DNA from: Tenacibaculum gallaicum
GTDB lineage: Bacteria; Bacteroidota; Bacteroidia; Flavobacteriales; Flavobacteriaceae
Reading direction: 5' to 3'
Length of the DNA stretch: 64,000 nucleotides
Assembly: GCF_003387615.1 (NCBI RefSeq)
Contig: NZ_QUNS01000003.1
Location: forward strand, 1-64,000
Program-made: the position numbers and the translations under genes
Shown: positions 42,118 through 51,330 of the stretch, one piece after another
Numbering within the stretch: the first letter of the stretch is position 1
How the letters are laid out: every line of letters starts with the position of its first letter
The notes under the pieces: generated by a model
Seen by the model: only the letters and a program-made list of their open reading frames with translations
Told to the model about the DNA's origin: nothing
Databases searched by the model: none

Positions 42118-43761
42118 ATGGATCTTAACTTCAACAAAAACGAAGACCACAATAAACTTTTAGTATCAGATTTACGTAGACGCTTTGCCAAAGTTAAATT
42201 AGGTGGCGGACAAAAACGTATTGACAAACATCATGAGAAAGGAAAATTAACCGCTCGTGAACGTATTGATTATTTATTAGACAACAAATCTAACTCTATT
42301 GAAATCGCTGCTTTTGCAGGTGAAGATATGTATCAAGAGCACGGAGGATGTCCTTCAGGTGGTGTGGTTGTAAAAATGGGATATGTTAGTGGTAAGCAAT
42401 GTATTGTTGTTGCTAATGACGCTACGGTAAAAGCGGGTGCTTGGTTCCCTATTACAGGAAAGAAAAACTTAAGAGCTCAAGAAATAGCTATTGAAAATAA
42501 ATTGCCAATTATTTACTTAGTAGACTCTGCTGGTGTATACTTACCAATGCAAGATGAGATTTTTCCTGATAAAGAACACTTCGGAAGAATTTTTAGAAAT
42601 AATGCTGTAATGAGTAGCATGGGAATTACTCAAATTGCTGCCGTTATGGGAAGTTGTGTTGCTGGTGGTGCTTACTTACCAATTATGAGTGATGAAGCGC
42701 TTATCGTAGATAAAACAGGAAGTATTTTCTTAGCGGGTAGTTATTTAGTAAAAGCAGCTATTGGTGAAACTATTGATAACGAAACGTTGGGTGGAGCAAC
42801 TACGCACTGTGAGGTCTCTGGTGTTACCGATTACAAAGCGAAAGATGATAAAGATGCTTTAGACACTATTAAAAATTTAATGGACAAGATTGGAGATTAT
42901 GACAAAGCTGGATTTAACCGAAAAGAGGCTTTTCCTCCAAAAGAAAATGAAGACGATATCTTCGGAATTCTACCAAAAGCTCGTAATGAGCAATACGACA
43001 TGATGGAAATCATTAAACGTTTAGTAGATAATTCTGAATTTGAAGAATATAAGGCTGGTTATGGTCAAACAATTATTACCGGTTATGCTCGTATTGATGG
43101 ATGGGCTGTTGGTATTGTCGCCAACCAGCGTAAAATTGTAAAATCAAAAGGCGTTAAAACAAAACCTAGCGAAATGCAGTTTGGTGGGGTGATTTATAAC
43201 GATTCAGCCGATAAATCTACACGATTTATTGCCAATTGTAACCAAAAGAAAATACCGTTAGTTTTCTTACAAGATGTTACTGGATTTATGGTAGGAAGCA
43301 AATCTGAACACAGCGGTATTATTAAAGACGGAGCTAAAATGGTGAATGCCGTAAGTAACTCTGTAGTTCCTAAATTTACGGTAGTTATAGGTAACTCTTA
43401 TGGAGCAGGAAACTATGCTATGTGTGGTAAAGCCTATGATCCACGTCTTATTTTCGCATGGCCAAGTGCTGAATTAGCGGTAATGAGTGGAGCTTCTGCT
43501 GCAAAAGTATTGTTACAAATTGAAACAGCTGCTTTAAAGAAAAAAGGCGAAAAAATTACTCCTGAAAAAGAAGCGGAATTATTCGATAAAATAAAATCGA
43601 GATACGATAATCAAATATCTCCATATTATGCTGCGGCAAGAATCTGGACAGATGCAGTTATCAACCCACTAGATACTAGAACTTGGATTTCTATGGGAAT
43701 TGAAGCTGCTGACCACGCACCTATTGAAAAGAAATTCAATTTGGGAGTTTTACAGGTTTAA
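42118..43761 (+). CDS. Acyl-CoA carboxylase carboxyltransferase (beta) subunit
   Basis: The 547-residue crotonase-fold carboxyltransferase has GGGQKRIDKHHEKGKLTARERIDYLLD (residues 32-58), the acyl-CoA pocket segments VDSAGVYLPMQDEIFPD (about 139-155) and GSCVAGGAYLPIMSDEAL, and the biotin-side segments FLQDVTGFMVGSKSEHSGIIKDGAKM and NSYGAGNYAMCGKAYDPR, ending WTDAVINPLDTR. Length and motifs fit propionyl- or methylcrotonyl-CoA carboxylases. No biotin-carrying alpha subunit is adjacent, so the substrate stays open. It begins 58 bp after the RamB-like gene in the same direction, which suits a role in short-chain acyl-CoA use. Confidence 0.9.
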   Translation: MDLNFNKNEDHNKLLVSDLRRRFAKVKLGGGQKRIDKHHEKGKLTARERIDYLLDNKSNSIEIAAFAGEDMYQEHGGCPSGGVVVKMGYVSGKQCIVVANDATVKAGAWFPITGKKNLRAQEIAIENKLPIIYLVDSAGVYLPMQDEIFPDKEHFGRIFRNNAVMSSMGITQIAAVMGSCVAGGAYLPIMSDEALIVDKTGSIFLAGSYLVKAAIGETIDNETLGGATTHCEVSGVTDYKAKDDKDALDTIKNLMDKIGDYDKAGFNRKEAFPPKENEDDIFGILPKARNEQYDMMEIIKRLVDNSEFEEYKAGYGQTIITGYARIDGWAVGIVANQRKIVKSKGVKTKPSEMQFGGVIYNDSADKSTRFIANCNQKKIPLVFLQDVTGFMVGSKSEHSGIIKDGAKMVNAVSNSVVPKFTVVIGNSYGAGNYAMCGKAYDPRLIFAWPSAELAVMSGASAAKVLLQIETAALKKKGEKITPEKEAELFDKIKSRYDNQISPYYAAARIWTDAVINPLDTRTWISMGIEAADHAPIEKKFNLGVLQV

Positions 43762-43777
43762 AAGCACAGGAAGTAGC

Positions 43778-45769
43778 ATGAAAAAAAGAGTGTTTTGGGG
43801 CATTATTGCCCTTGTTATTGGCTTTGTTATCTATCAAGTTTATATTTTCACCTTATCTGAGAATGATAATATCAAGTCTATTTACTTAGTTCCTGATGAT
43901 GCTGTTTTTATAGTTGATACTGAGAGACCTATTGACACTTGGGATGAAATAAGCTCAAGTGAAATTTGGACGCATCTTCAAACAAATCAACAAATCAATA
44001 AACTATCTGAAGGTATAAATAGTTTAGATGAAACTTTTAAAGCAAAAAAGGAAATTTTCGATTTTATTGGAGAACGTAATCTGGTTATTTCTGTACATGT
44101 ATTCAGCCCTAAAAAATATGGTTTGTTATACATTGCTGATTTACAAAAGTTTTCCAAACTTATTTTTCTAAAAAGAGCTATAAGCAATTTAGCAGGTGAA
44201 GATTATAAAGTAACTAAACGTGTATATAAAGAGCATGAAGTTATAGAACTGTATAATAAGAAAACAAGAGAAACGCTACATCTTTCCTTTATTAAAAATC
44301 AGGTTATAGCTTCCTATACTCATCTTCTAGTTGAAAAGTCAATAGACCAATACTTAAATCCTGTTATTGGACGTGATCTTAACTTTTTAGAAATAAAAAA
44401 GAAAACAGATACTGATGGTTTTTTCAATATTTATTTACAACATAAATACCTAAAAGACTATTTAAATTGTTTTACCAGTTCTAGCAATTTAGATTTCTTA
44501 AATAAAGAAACATTTTTTTACTCGGGGTTAGACATTTCAATTATAGAAGGCGTTATAGTTCAAGCTACAGGCTTTACAAATGTTGACAGTAACTCACAAA
44601 CCTACCTAAAAGTATTACAAAAGTCTGGAGTTGGTAAACGTAGCGTTGCTAAAATAGCTCCAAAAAACACTTCTTTATATCTTAGTTTTGCTTTTGATGA
44701 CTTCAAAACTTTTAATCGTAATTTAGAGAAACTTCAACAAGAAAATCCTGCTGATTTTAAAATGTATTCTGATCAACTAACAATGATTGAGGATAAACTA
44801 GATATTAAAGTGTCTAAACATATTTATAGTTGGATTGGAAGTGAAATAGCTTTGATTCATTTTAATACTGAGCTCTCAAAAAACAAAAAAGATATCGCTG
44901 CTATTATTAAAGCTGATGATATTGATGATGCTAAAGAAAACCTTCAGTTCATTCTTTCTAAAATTAAAGAAAATACTCCTTTAAAGTACAAACAAATCAA
45001 TTATAGAGGCTACCCTATTAACTTTTTTGACCTTAAAGGATTCTTTAAAATGTTAGCAGGAAACATGTTTTCTAAAATGGACAAACCTTACTTTACAATT
45101 ATTGATGATTTTGTAGTTTTTAGTACCAGTCCAAACACTATTAAAGAAATTATTAATAATCATTTAATAGGGTATACACTTGAAAGTTCAGAAAAATTCG
45201 ATGATTTTAATTATCATTTTGAAAAGAAATCTAGTGTATTTGCTTACGTAAACACACCTAACTCCTACAAAGACCTTTTAAGTTTGGTTGATAACAAAAC
45301 TCGACGTGAACTCCAAAAGAATAAACCATATATCACTTGTTTTTCTCAAATTGGCATGCAACTAATTGCTTCTGATGAGTTGTTTGAAAGCAATATTTCT
45401 CTTGTTTATGAAGATCCTAAAAACATTGATATAAACACTAAAAAAGACAAAAAATTAAGAGAGAAACTACTATTAGAGTTAGCTCCTTATAAAGATTCTA
45501 CACGTACTCAAAATTCAACAACATTTTTTAAGCTTCCGCCAATACACCCTTCAGATTTAAGTGCTAAGTCATACAAAGAGTTTTATAAAAACGGACAATT
45601 AAAATTTGAAGTTGATTTAGAGGATGGTTTAAAAGATGGCTCTTATAAGTCCTATTATGAAAACGGAAATATAAAAGTTAAAGGACATTATAAAAATGAT
45701 AAGCAAAAAGGCACTTGGAAAGCTTACAATGAACAAAAAGGTGATGTAATTTTCAAAAAACATTTTTAA
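43778..45769 (+). CDS. Membrane-anchored protein with C-terminal MORN repeats
   Basis: The 663-residue protein starts with one membrane anchor (MKKRVFWGIIALVIGFVIYQVYIF), followed by a large domain without recognised motifs (residues about 30-590; PDDAVFIVDTERPIDTWDEI, IAAIIKADDIDDAKENLQFIL). It ends with MORN-like units KEFYKNGQLKFEVDLEDGLKDGSYKSYYENGNIKVKGHYKNDKQKGTWKAYNEQKG. The large part resembles DUF3352-type envelope proteins only loosely. It begins 16 bp after the carboxylase stop. The start at 43778 is set by the membrane anchor. Function unknown. Confidence 0.7.
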   Translation: MKKRVFWGIIALVIGFVIYQVYIFTLSENDNIKSIYLVPDDAVFIVDTERPIDTWDEISSSEIWTHLQTNQQINKLSEGINSLDETFKAKKEIFDFIGERNLVISVHVFSPKKYGLLYIADLQKFSKLIFLKRAISNLAGEDYKVTKRVYKEHEVIELYNKKTRETLHLSFIKNQVIASYTHLLVEKSIDQYLNPVIGRDLNFLEIKKKTDTDGFFNIYLQHKYLKDYLNCFTSSSNLDFLNKETFFYSGLDISIIEGVIVQATGFTNVDSNSQTYLKVLQKSGVGKRSVAKIAPKNTSLYLSFAFDDFKTFNRNLEKLQQENPADFKMYSDQLTMIEDKLDIKVSKHIYSWIGSEIALIHFNTELSKNKKDIAAIIKADDIDDAKENLQFILSKIKENTPLKYKQINYRGYPINFFDLKGFFKMLAGNMFSKMDKPYFTIIDDFVVFSTSPNTIKEIINNHLIGYTLESSEKFDDFNYHFEKKSSVFAYVNTPNSYKDLLSLVDNKTRRELQKNKPYITCFSQIGMQLIASDELFESNISLVYEDPKNIDINTKKDKKLREKLLLELAPYKDSTRTQNSTTFFKLPPIHPSDLSAKSYKEFYKNGQLKFEVDLEDGLKDGSYKSYYENGNIKVKGHYKNDKQKGTWKAYNEQKGDVIFKKHF

Positions 45770-45792
45770 TTGCAATTTTTTATAGCATTAGT

Positions 45793-45800
45793 TACATTTG
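45793..45800 (+). promoter_or_regulatory. yebC promoter -7 box
   Basis: TACATTTG matches TAnnTTTG, 26 bp before the ATG at 45827. Confidence 0.55.
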
Positions 45801-45826
45801 CCAAGCAAAATTAAAACAGCATACAC

Positions 45827-46549
45827 ATGGGAAGAGCATTCGAATTTAGGAAAGCAAGAAAGATGAAACGTTGGTCAGCCATGGCTAAAACCTTTACCCG
45901 TATTGGTAAAGATATTGTAATGGCAGTTAAAGAAGGAGGTCCCAACCCCGAAACCAATTCTCGCTTACGTGTAATAATTCAAAATGCGAAGGCTGCCAAC
46001 ATGCCAAAAGACAATGTTGAGCGTGCTATTAAAAAAGCATCTGATAAGAATACTGAAAACTATAAAGAAGTATTATTTGAAGGATATGCCCCACATGGAA
46101 TTGCTGTTTTAGTAGAAACTGCTACTGACAATAATAACCGTACTGTTGCTAATGTACGTGCTGCTTTTAACAAGTGTAACGGAAATTTGGGAACTTCTGG
46201 TTCAGTTTCTTTTATGTTTGACCATGTGGTTAACTTTAAAGTTAAAGAAGATTCATTAGGAATGGACTTAGAAGAATTTGAAATGGAAATGATTGACTTT
46301 GAAGTAGAAGAAGTATTTGCCGACGAAGAGGATAGTTCGGTAATGCTTTATGCTCCTTTTGAACAATTTGGTGCTATTCAAAAATATTTAGAAGAAAACA
46401 ATATAGAAATTCTTTCTTCTGAGTTTGAACGCATTCCAACAACTACTACAGCTATTTCTGATGAGCAAAAGGAAGAAGTAAACAAACTTTTAGAAAGACT
46501 TGAAGAAGATGATGACGTGAATAATGTTTATCATTCAATGGAAGAATAG
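45827..46549 (+). CDS. yebC: YebC/PmpR family (TACO1-like) protein
   Basis: The 240-residue protein begins MGRAFEFRKARKMKRWSAMAKTFTRIGKDI, has NSRLRVIIQNAKAANMPKDNVERAIKKA (about 41-68), VLFEGYAPHGIAVLVETATDNNNRTVANVRAAFNKCNGNLGTSGSV and a final LERLEEDDDVNNVYHSM. This is the full YebC pattern. Family members act in translation of difficult stretches or as DNA-binding regulators, and the exact role varies. It has its own promoter box and is followed 8 bp later by a small membrane protein gene. Confidence 0.95.
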   Translation: MGRAFEFRKARKMKRWSAMAKTFTRIGKDIVMAVKEGGPNPETNSRLRVIIQNAKAANMPKDNVERAIKKASDKNTENYKEVLFEGYAPHGIAVLVETATDNNNRTVANVRAAFNKCNGNLGTSGSVSFMFDHVVNFKVKEDSLGMDLEEFEMEMIDFEVEEVFADEEDSSVMLYAPFEQFGAIQKYLEENNIEILSSEFERIPTTTTAISDEQKEEVNKLLERLEEDDDVNNVYHSMEE

Positions 46550-46557
46550 ATTGATCC

Positions 46558-47049
46558 ATGATGGACACCCCCCTTCTAATAGACATACTCAAAACAGTTG
46601 TTACTGCTTCTTTATTTTATATAGGAATCTATTATGCAATGAAAAGATTCTATAATGGAGAGAGTATGAAATTAGGTAAAGAATTTACTTATAAGCATCG
46701 AGAAAATATCAATAATTTCATCGACAAGTTGAGACAATTTGAAGAAGAAGCCTATCTTATAAATAAAAATAGTAAACTATTAAGTGGAAAAGAAAAAGAC
46801 GATGAAATAGCCTTACTATTAAATAAGCTTATGACCGAACATTATAAATTGCATGTGAATGGAGACCTTGATCAAGCTGAGATTGATGAATTTGAAAAAA
46901 TTATAATAACTCAAAGAGATAATATTAAAGAAATTGCAAACGGTTCCAAAAATATAAACGACAGTGATATGTGCAAGTTAGATATAATTAAAATATCAAA
47001 TAATACACAAAGTAAAGTAGGGGACATAATCTTAGAAAATTTTAAATAA
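46558..47049 (+). CDS. Small membrane-anchored helical protein
   Basis: The 163-residue protein has an N-terminal membrane helix (LIDILKTVVTASLFYIGIYYAM) and a cytosolic part rich in charged helices (RENINNFIDKLRQFEEEAYLINK, AEIDEFEKIIITQRDNIKEIA). No domain was recognised. It starts 8 bp after yebC and ends before a terminator, so it is probably co-transcribed with yebC. Function unknown. Confidence 0.65.
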   Translation: MMDTPLLIDILKTVVTASLFYIGIYYAMKRFYNGESMKLGKEFTYKHRENINNFIDKLRQFEEEAYLINKNSKLLSGKEKDDEIALLLNKLMTEHYKLHVNGDLDQAEIDEFEKIIITQRDNIKEIANGSKNINDSDMCKLDIIKISNNTQSKVGDIILENFK

Positions 47050-47070
47050 ATAATATCTTTTATACCCAAT

Positions 47071-47102
47071 AAAAATCCAACGATAAAAATCGTTGGATTT
47101 TT
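47071..47102 (+). terminator. Terminator after the yebC operon
   Basis: Arms AAAAATCCAACGA and TCGTTGGATTTTT with a 6-nt loop are followed by more T and a TATATTTA sequence, much like the terminator-promoter joints at 23064 and 24785. Confidence 0.85.
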
Positions 47103-47136
47103 TTATATATTTATCACAACCAAACTTCTCACTATT

Positions 47137-47739
47137 ATGATTTTCTACGGAACTAAAGGAGCACATTTACACAGCGAAAAAATTAGTGGTGTAAAATGTA
47201 ATCACTGCGAACAGCAAAACACTCACACCATTAGTATTTTTGGTAAATACTTTTACATTTATTGGATTCCTATTTTTCCTATAGGTAAAAAAGGTGTCTC
47301 TGAATGTAATCATTGTAAAGCTACTTACGAACGTAAAAACATGAGCGAACAATTAAAGTTAGCTCACGACAATGTAAAACGAAATGCAAAAACTCCATTT
47401 ACACATTGGATAGGTTCTTTATTAATGGGAGCAATAATTCTCTTCGGAATCTATTCTGTACAACAACACGGTAAAGATGTTGTTACCTATATCAATGCTC
47501 CTCAAATAAATGACATAATTGAATATAAATCATCAGACAACGCTTATTCTACCGTAAAAGTAACAAACGTCACTACCGATTCTATTTTCTTTGTGGCTAA
47601 TTCTATGGAAATAAGTAGAAAAAGTAAACTTTATAAAATAGACAAAGAAAAAAACTATACTGCTGAACGATTCAGTATGAGTTTAACTGATTATAAAAAA
47701 GCTTTTGATGACAAGAAGTTTTTAGATGTTGATAGATAA
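47137..47739 (+). CDS. Membrane protein with N-terminal zinc ribbon
   Basis: The 200-residue protein carries CNHC (residues 21-24) and CNHC (about 51-54) separated by hydrophobic strands (FGKYFYIYWIPIFPIGKKG), a zinc-ribbon arrangement common in small Bacteroidota membrane proteins. One membrane helix follows (WIGSLLMGAIILFGIYSV, about 88-105) with a roughly 95-residue outer domain behind it. It converges with menE, whose stop is 4 bp away. Function unknown. Confidence 0.75.
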   Translation: MIFYGTKGAHLHSEKISGVKCNHCEQQNTHTISIFGKYFYIYWIPIFPIGKKGVSECNHCKATYERKNMSEQLKLAHDNVKRNAKTPFTHWIGSLLMGAIILFGIYSVQQHGKDVVTYINAPQINDIIEYKSSDNAYSTVKVTNVTTDSIFFVANSMEISRKSKLYKIDKEKNYTAERFSMSLTDYKKAFDDKKFLDVDR

Positions 47740-47743
47740 AAAA

Positions 47744-48796
47744 CTATAAATTCACTAAATCCAATGTCTTTTTACGTTGGATTTTTTTTGTTTCGGTTTC
47801 TATGAACTCATCCACAAAATAAACTTCTTTTGGAACTTCATACTTAGAGAGTTCTTTAAGCTTTCTTACTTCTTTTAAAGTGACATTCTTTTCCTCTCCT
47901 TCAATTACTAAAATTAGCTTCTCCCCTAACCTTTTATCTGGAATACCGATTACAAAGAAACGGTTAATGATTATTTTAGAGAGTTTTTCTTCTATTTTTT
48001 CTGGATGAAGCTTAACTCCCCCAGAATTAATTACATTATCATAACGTCCTAACCATTCAAATTCAGTTTCTGATATTAAACGAACAACATCGTTTGTAAT
48101 TATTTTTTCTGAAGAAACTTTTAAGGCATCAATAACCAAACAATTACGATTATCTTGGGACAGTTTTACGTTTGGTAATGTTTTATAGTGAGATTTCTCT
48201 CTATCGTTCGAAATGACATTATTTAGCTTTTTAACAGCAATATGTGTTATTGTTTCTGTCATTCCGTAAGTCGTGAGAACTTCAGTGGATAAATTTTGAA
48301 TTGCTTCAATTAAATCGTTTTCCACAACACCGCCACCTACTATGAGTTTCTTTATTTTAGGTATTTCTCCCAAAGAACTTCGTAATTGTAAAGGTACCAT
48401 CGCAGAAAAATCATATTCTTTCTTGATTTCAACTTTAGAAGTTGGAGCGACTACATCAATATTCCACCCTAAGGTAAGTGCCCGTACTAACATCATTTTT
48501 CCTGCAATATAATCAGTTGACAAGCACAATAAAGCTGTAGTATTTTCTTCTAAGTCAAAAAAAGTTCCTGTAGCTTTAGCTGAGTTTATCATAAACTCTT
48601 TTTTTAACGAAATTGGTTTTGGCTTCCCTGTAGAGCCTGATGTTTGCACTACGACAAAATCATCAGCACTAAACCAATCCGATAAAAATTGATATATGGA
48701 ATCGTTTATAGTCTTCGAAAAAGTTAATAATTCATCTTTCGAAGAAAAAGATACTCCGTTCAACTGAAAACTATTATGAAAGGCTAGGTTCTTCAC
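47744..48796 (-). CDS. menE: o-Succinylbenzoate-CoA ligase, short Bacteroidota form
   Basis: The 350-residue AMP-binding enzyme activates o-succinylbenzoate in menaquinone synthesis. Motifs are VVQTSGSTGKPKPISL (about 47-62), STDYIAGKMMLVRAL, YGMTETITHIAVKKL (about 173-187) and the hinge WLGRYDNVINSGGVKLHPEKIE, with the final PKEVYFVDEF and K near TKKIQRKK. Its length is usual for the group. Residues about 194-203 (VISNDREKSH) are encoded by a copy of the GTTCGAAATGAC repeat family (48190-48217), inserted in frame in a surface-loop region. It is last in the menA-MBL-SRPBCC-menC-CPBP-menE cluster. Confidence 0.9.
   Translation of the reverse strand: MKNLAFHNSFQLNGVSFSSKDELLTFSKTINDSIYQFLSDWFSADDFVVVQTSGSTGKPKPISLKKEFMINSAKATGTFFDLEENTTALLCLSTDYIAGKMMLVRALTLGWNIDVVAPTSKVEIKKEYDFSAMVPLQLRSSLGEIPKIKKLIVGGGVVENDLIEAIQNLSTEVLTTYGMTETITHIAVKKLNNVISNDREKSHYKTLPNVKLSQDNRNCLVIDALKVSSEKIITNDVVRLISETEFEWLGRYDNVINSGGVKLHPEKIEEKLSKIIINRFFVIGIPDKRLGEKLILVIEGEEKNVTLKEVRKLKELSKYEVPKEVYFVDEFIETETKKIQRKKTLDLVNL
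48190..48217. repeat. Short interspersed repeat inside the menE coding region
   Basis: The segment GAGATTTCTCTCTATC-GTTCGAAATGAC has the same ends as the intergenic repeats in the first 2.6 kb. It keeps the reading frame of menE and supplies about nine to ten codons. Confidence 0.65.
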
Positions 48797-48812
48797 TTTG
48801 TTCAGAATAGTT

Positions 48813-49733
48813 TTATGATTCTTTAGTTATTTCTGGTTTTTCTATGTTACCAAATAGTTTTTCTTTCCAGTTTCTCCAACCATATTTTTTTTGTAATATT
48901 ATAATATATAGTGGGTAAATTAAAAATACTGGAATTATCATTTGAAACACTAAATTAGGTTCTGAATAATCAATAAACAAAGCATCTGTTTGAAAAACTG
49001 CCCAGTTTGAAGCTACCAAAACTGCGGCTGCAAAATTATTAGCCGCATGTATCCCTAAAGCTAATTCTGTCCCTTCATCTAACAATGTAATGATTCCGAA
49101 TAAGAAACCTGTTCCGATATAAAAGCCCATAATTCCGTAGCCTAATTTGGATACTTCTGGGTTTAAAATATGCATTAAACCAAACAAAACAGAAGTTATA
49201 ATTAAAGGCAACCATCTTGTCTTACTTAAAACCCCAAACCCTTGCATTAAATAACCTCTAAACAGTAATTCTTCTAAAGATGTTTGAATTGGAATTAAAA
49301 TAATACAAATCACCAGTAAAATAAAAAATGGAACAGGTTTAAAATTCCACACAAAATCTTCTGGTGCTAATAAGTAACCTATAAAAAGAAAAAAAACAGT
49401 AACCAAAAACCAGGTGATAAACCCATAAAAAAAACGGTTCAAATCTACTTTTTTTCTACTCGTTATTAATGAAGTAATTGATCGTTGGTGTAAGAACTTT
49501 ACAAATATTAACAATAATACCATTAATACTGCGAATGGTATTAGGTTTTCAAGTAAAAAAATATTTTTATCTCCTTGAAAGTTAACAGTTTGTTCCATTA
49601 ACTCACTATATACTTCTGGCAGTAAAAAATAAATGGAAAAGTTTAGTATAAATGGTGACATTACTACCAAAATTGTTAGCAACCATCTCCACCAGCTATT
49701 TTCTCCTTTATATGCTTGTTGTATAAAATTCAT
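48813..49733 (-). CDS. CPBP-family (CAAX protease-like) intramembrane protease
   Basis: The 306-residue protein has about eight membrane helices and the family motifs SLEELLFRGYLMQGF (EExxxR, about 153-167), a FGLMHILNP His motif (about 184-192) and the third motif GIHAANNF (about 227-234). Families of this type cut prenylated or other membrane proteins; in many bacteria the substrate is unknown. It lies between menC and menE with short gaps (2 and 16 bp), so it is transcribed with menaquinone genes. Confidence 0.88.
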   Translation of the reverse strand: MNFIQQAYKGENSWWRWLLTILVVMSPFILNFSIYFLLPEVYSELMEQTVNFQGDKNIFLLENLIPFAVLMVLLLIFVKFLHQRSITSLITSRKKVDLNRFFYGFITWFLVTVFFLFIGYLLAPEDFVWNFKPVPFFILLVICIILIPIQTSLEELLFRGYLMQGFGVLSKTRWLPLIITSVLFGLMHILNPEVSKLGYGIMGFYIGTGFLFGIITLLDEGTELALGIHAANNFAAAVLVASNWAVFQTDALFIDYSEPNLVFQMIIPVFLIYPLYIIILQKKYGWRNWKEKLFGNIEKPEITKES

Positions 49734-49735
49734 TG

Positions 49736-50773
49736 TTAAATATTAAAGTGCCAGTTTTTCTTCGTGTTATACCCTAAACTTCCGTTTGCAACTTCTAACG
49801 GACTTTCAAAGTTATTGGTAAACAAACTTCCTGTTCCTAAACCTTGAGGTAATGGATTTTTCAATGTGTACGTCCATTGTGCTATTGCATTTAACCCAAT
49901 ATTACTTTCTAAAGCACTGGTTATCCAATTACCTGCTTTGTGATTAGACGCTATCTTAATCCATTCGCTACTTCCTTGAAAACCTCCTACCAAACTTGGT
50001 TTTAAAATGATGTATTGTGGTTGGATAGTAGCAATGCATTTTTCTTTTTCTTCGGAAGAAAAAACACCTATCAATTCTTCATCTAAAGCTATTGGTAATG
50101 GCGTTTTTTTACATAAACTAGCCATTTCTTGCCACTGCCCTTGTTTTATAGGTTGTTCTATAGAGTGTAATTCTAACTCAGATAACCTTTGTAGTTTTTC
50201 TAAAGCGTTTTCAGGTAAAAATGCTCCGTTAGCGTCTACTCGTAATTCTATTTCTTTGGCTGAAAATTCTTTTCGGATAGATTGCAACAATTGTATTTCC
50301 GTATCAAAATCAATCGCTCCAATCTTCATTTTAATTGTTGTGAAACCTTGCTGCAACTTATTTTTTATTTGCTCTTGCATAAAGGCTTTATCTCCCATCC
50401 AAATTAATCCATTGATTGAAATCTGCTGTTTTCCTTCAGTTAATTCTGATGGAAATAACTCAAATGGTGTTTTGCTTTCTAAGGACAAGAATGCTTGTTC
50501 CAACCCGAATTGTATCGACGGAAACTCAATGAGTTCAGTTAACAATTTTTCTAAGTCTACATTAATATTGTTACATGCCCATTGTAGTTTTTCTTCATAG
50601 TCAGGTCTATCATCAACACTTAATCCGCGAAATAAACCACACTCTCCAAAACCTTTTTTCCCTTCTTTTTCTAAAATTAAAAACCAGGTTTCTTTAGTTC
50701 TTAAAACTCCACGAGAAGTTCCGCTAGCTTGTTTAAAATTCAGTAAGTATTTGTGGTAGTTAGCTTTTATCAA
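49736..50773 (-). CDS. menC: o-Succinylbenzoate synthase
   Basis: The 345-residue enolase-superfamily enzyme dehydrates SHCHC to o-succinylbenzoate. It shows TTIKMKIGAIDFDTE (the KxK acid-base motif, about 143-157), LRVDANGAFLPENA (metal Asp, about 174-187), LHSIEQPIKQGQW, PIALDEELIG and the second catalytic Lys in YIILKPSLVGGF (about 255-266), then an SALESNIGL segment. It lies between the SRPBCC gene and the CPBP protease gene with 11 and 2 bp gaps. Confidence 0.92.
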   Translation of the reverse strand: MIKANYHKYLLNFKQASGTSRGVLRTKETWFLILEKEGKKGFGECGLFRGLSVDDRPDYEEKLQWACNNINVDLEKLLTELIEFPSIQFGLEQAFLSLESKTPFELFPSELTEGKQQISINGLIWMGDKAFMQEQIKNKLQQGFTTIKMKIGAIDFDTEIQLLQSIRKEFSAKEIELRVDANGAFLPENALEKLQRLSELELHSIEQPIKQGQWQEMASLCKKTPLPIALDEELIGVFSSEEKEKCIATIQPQYIILKPSLVGGFQGSSEWIKIASNHKAGNWITSALESNIGLNAIAQWTYTLKNPLPQGLGTGSLFTNNFESPLEVANGSLGYNTKKNWHFNI

Positions 50774-50784
50774 TTGTAAATGTA

Positions 50785-51303
50785 TTAGTTGTGAGCTTCG
50801 GAAGCTTTTTTAAAGTTTTCTAAATATTGTTGACTCATTTTTTTTAGTGCTCCTTTAAAGTATGGAAATAAACAACTCATTATATACGACTCACTAGTAC
50901 AAGTAGATGTTTGTAATATTTTAGTAGCGTTTCCTTTTGAAATAAATACATAATCATCTGTTTTTAACATGTTTTCAGCATCAAAATGAAATGTAATTTG
51001 TTCGTTTTCTTTATACTCCAATATTTTTTCAGTCATGGTGACTAATTTGCCTTGGTTTTCAACTACTATTTTATAGGTACTTCCTATTTTATTAGGTTTT
51101 TCTTCTAAGGTTTCTATCGATTTTACTTCCGGCATCCATTGTTGCATCAATTCAACGTTTTGAAAATCAGCAAAAACTTTGTCTATTGGTTTATTGACTT
51201 CTACCTTTGTGGTATATACAACTTCTTGCACCACTAACCCTGTTAAAAAAAACGCAAGAATTAAAACAGTTATGACTCCTAAAATTATCTTGATTGTTTT
51301 CAT
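50785..51303 (-). CDS. SRPBCC-fold (START-like) membrane-anchored protein
   Basis: The 172-residue protein has an N-terminal membrane helix (IIKIILGVITVLILAFFLTGLVV-like, residues 4-25) and then an SRPBCC lipid-binding fold: VEVNKPIDKVFADFQNVELMQQWMPEVKSIETL, the usual start of the fold, ending YFKGALKKMSQQYLENFK. It probably binds a hydrophobic ligand at the membrane. It sits in the menaquinone cluster between the MBL hydrolase and menC. Ligand unknown. Confidence 0.82.
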   Translation of the reverse strand: MKTIKIILGVITVLILAFFLTGLVVQEVVYTTKVEVNKPIDKVFADFQNVELMQQWMPEVKSIETLEEKPNKIGSTYKIVVENQGKLVTMTEKILEYKENEQITFHFDAENMLKTDDYVFISKGNATKILQTSTCTSESYIMSCLFPYFKGALKKMSQQYLENFKKASEAHN

Positions 51304-51330
51304 GTATATATTACTGAATAAAAAGTTTAC

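Noticed and set aside
46558-47049. MlaD or secretion-system component next to yebC
   Set aside because: Only one membrane helix and charged helices are visible and no family motif was found.
50007-50600. Forward ORF of 197 codons opposite menC
   Set aside because: It is antisense to menC, whose motifs and operon place are clear; its composition (many Ser, Cys, Asn) is that of a complementary strand.
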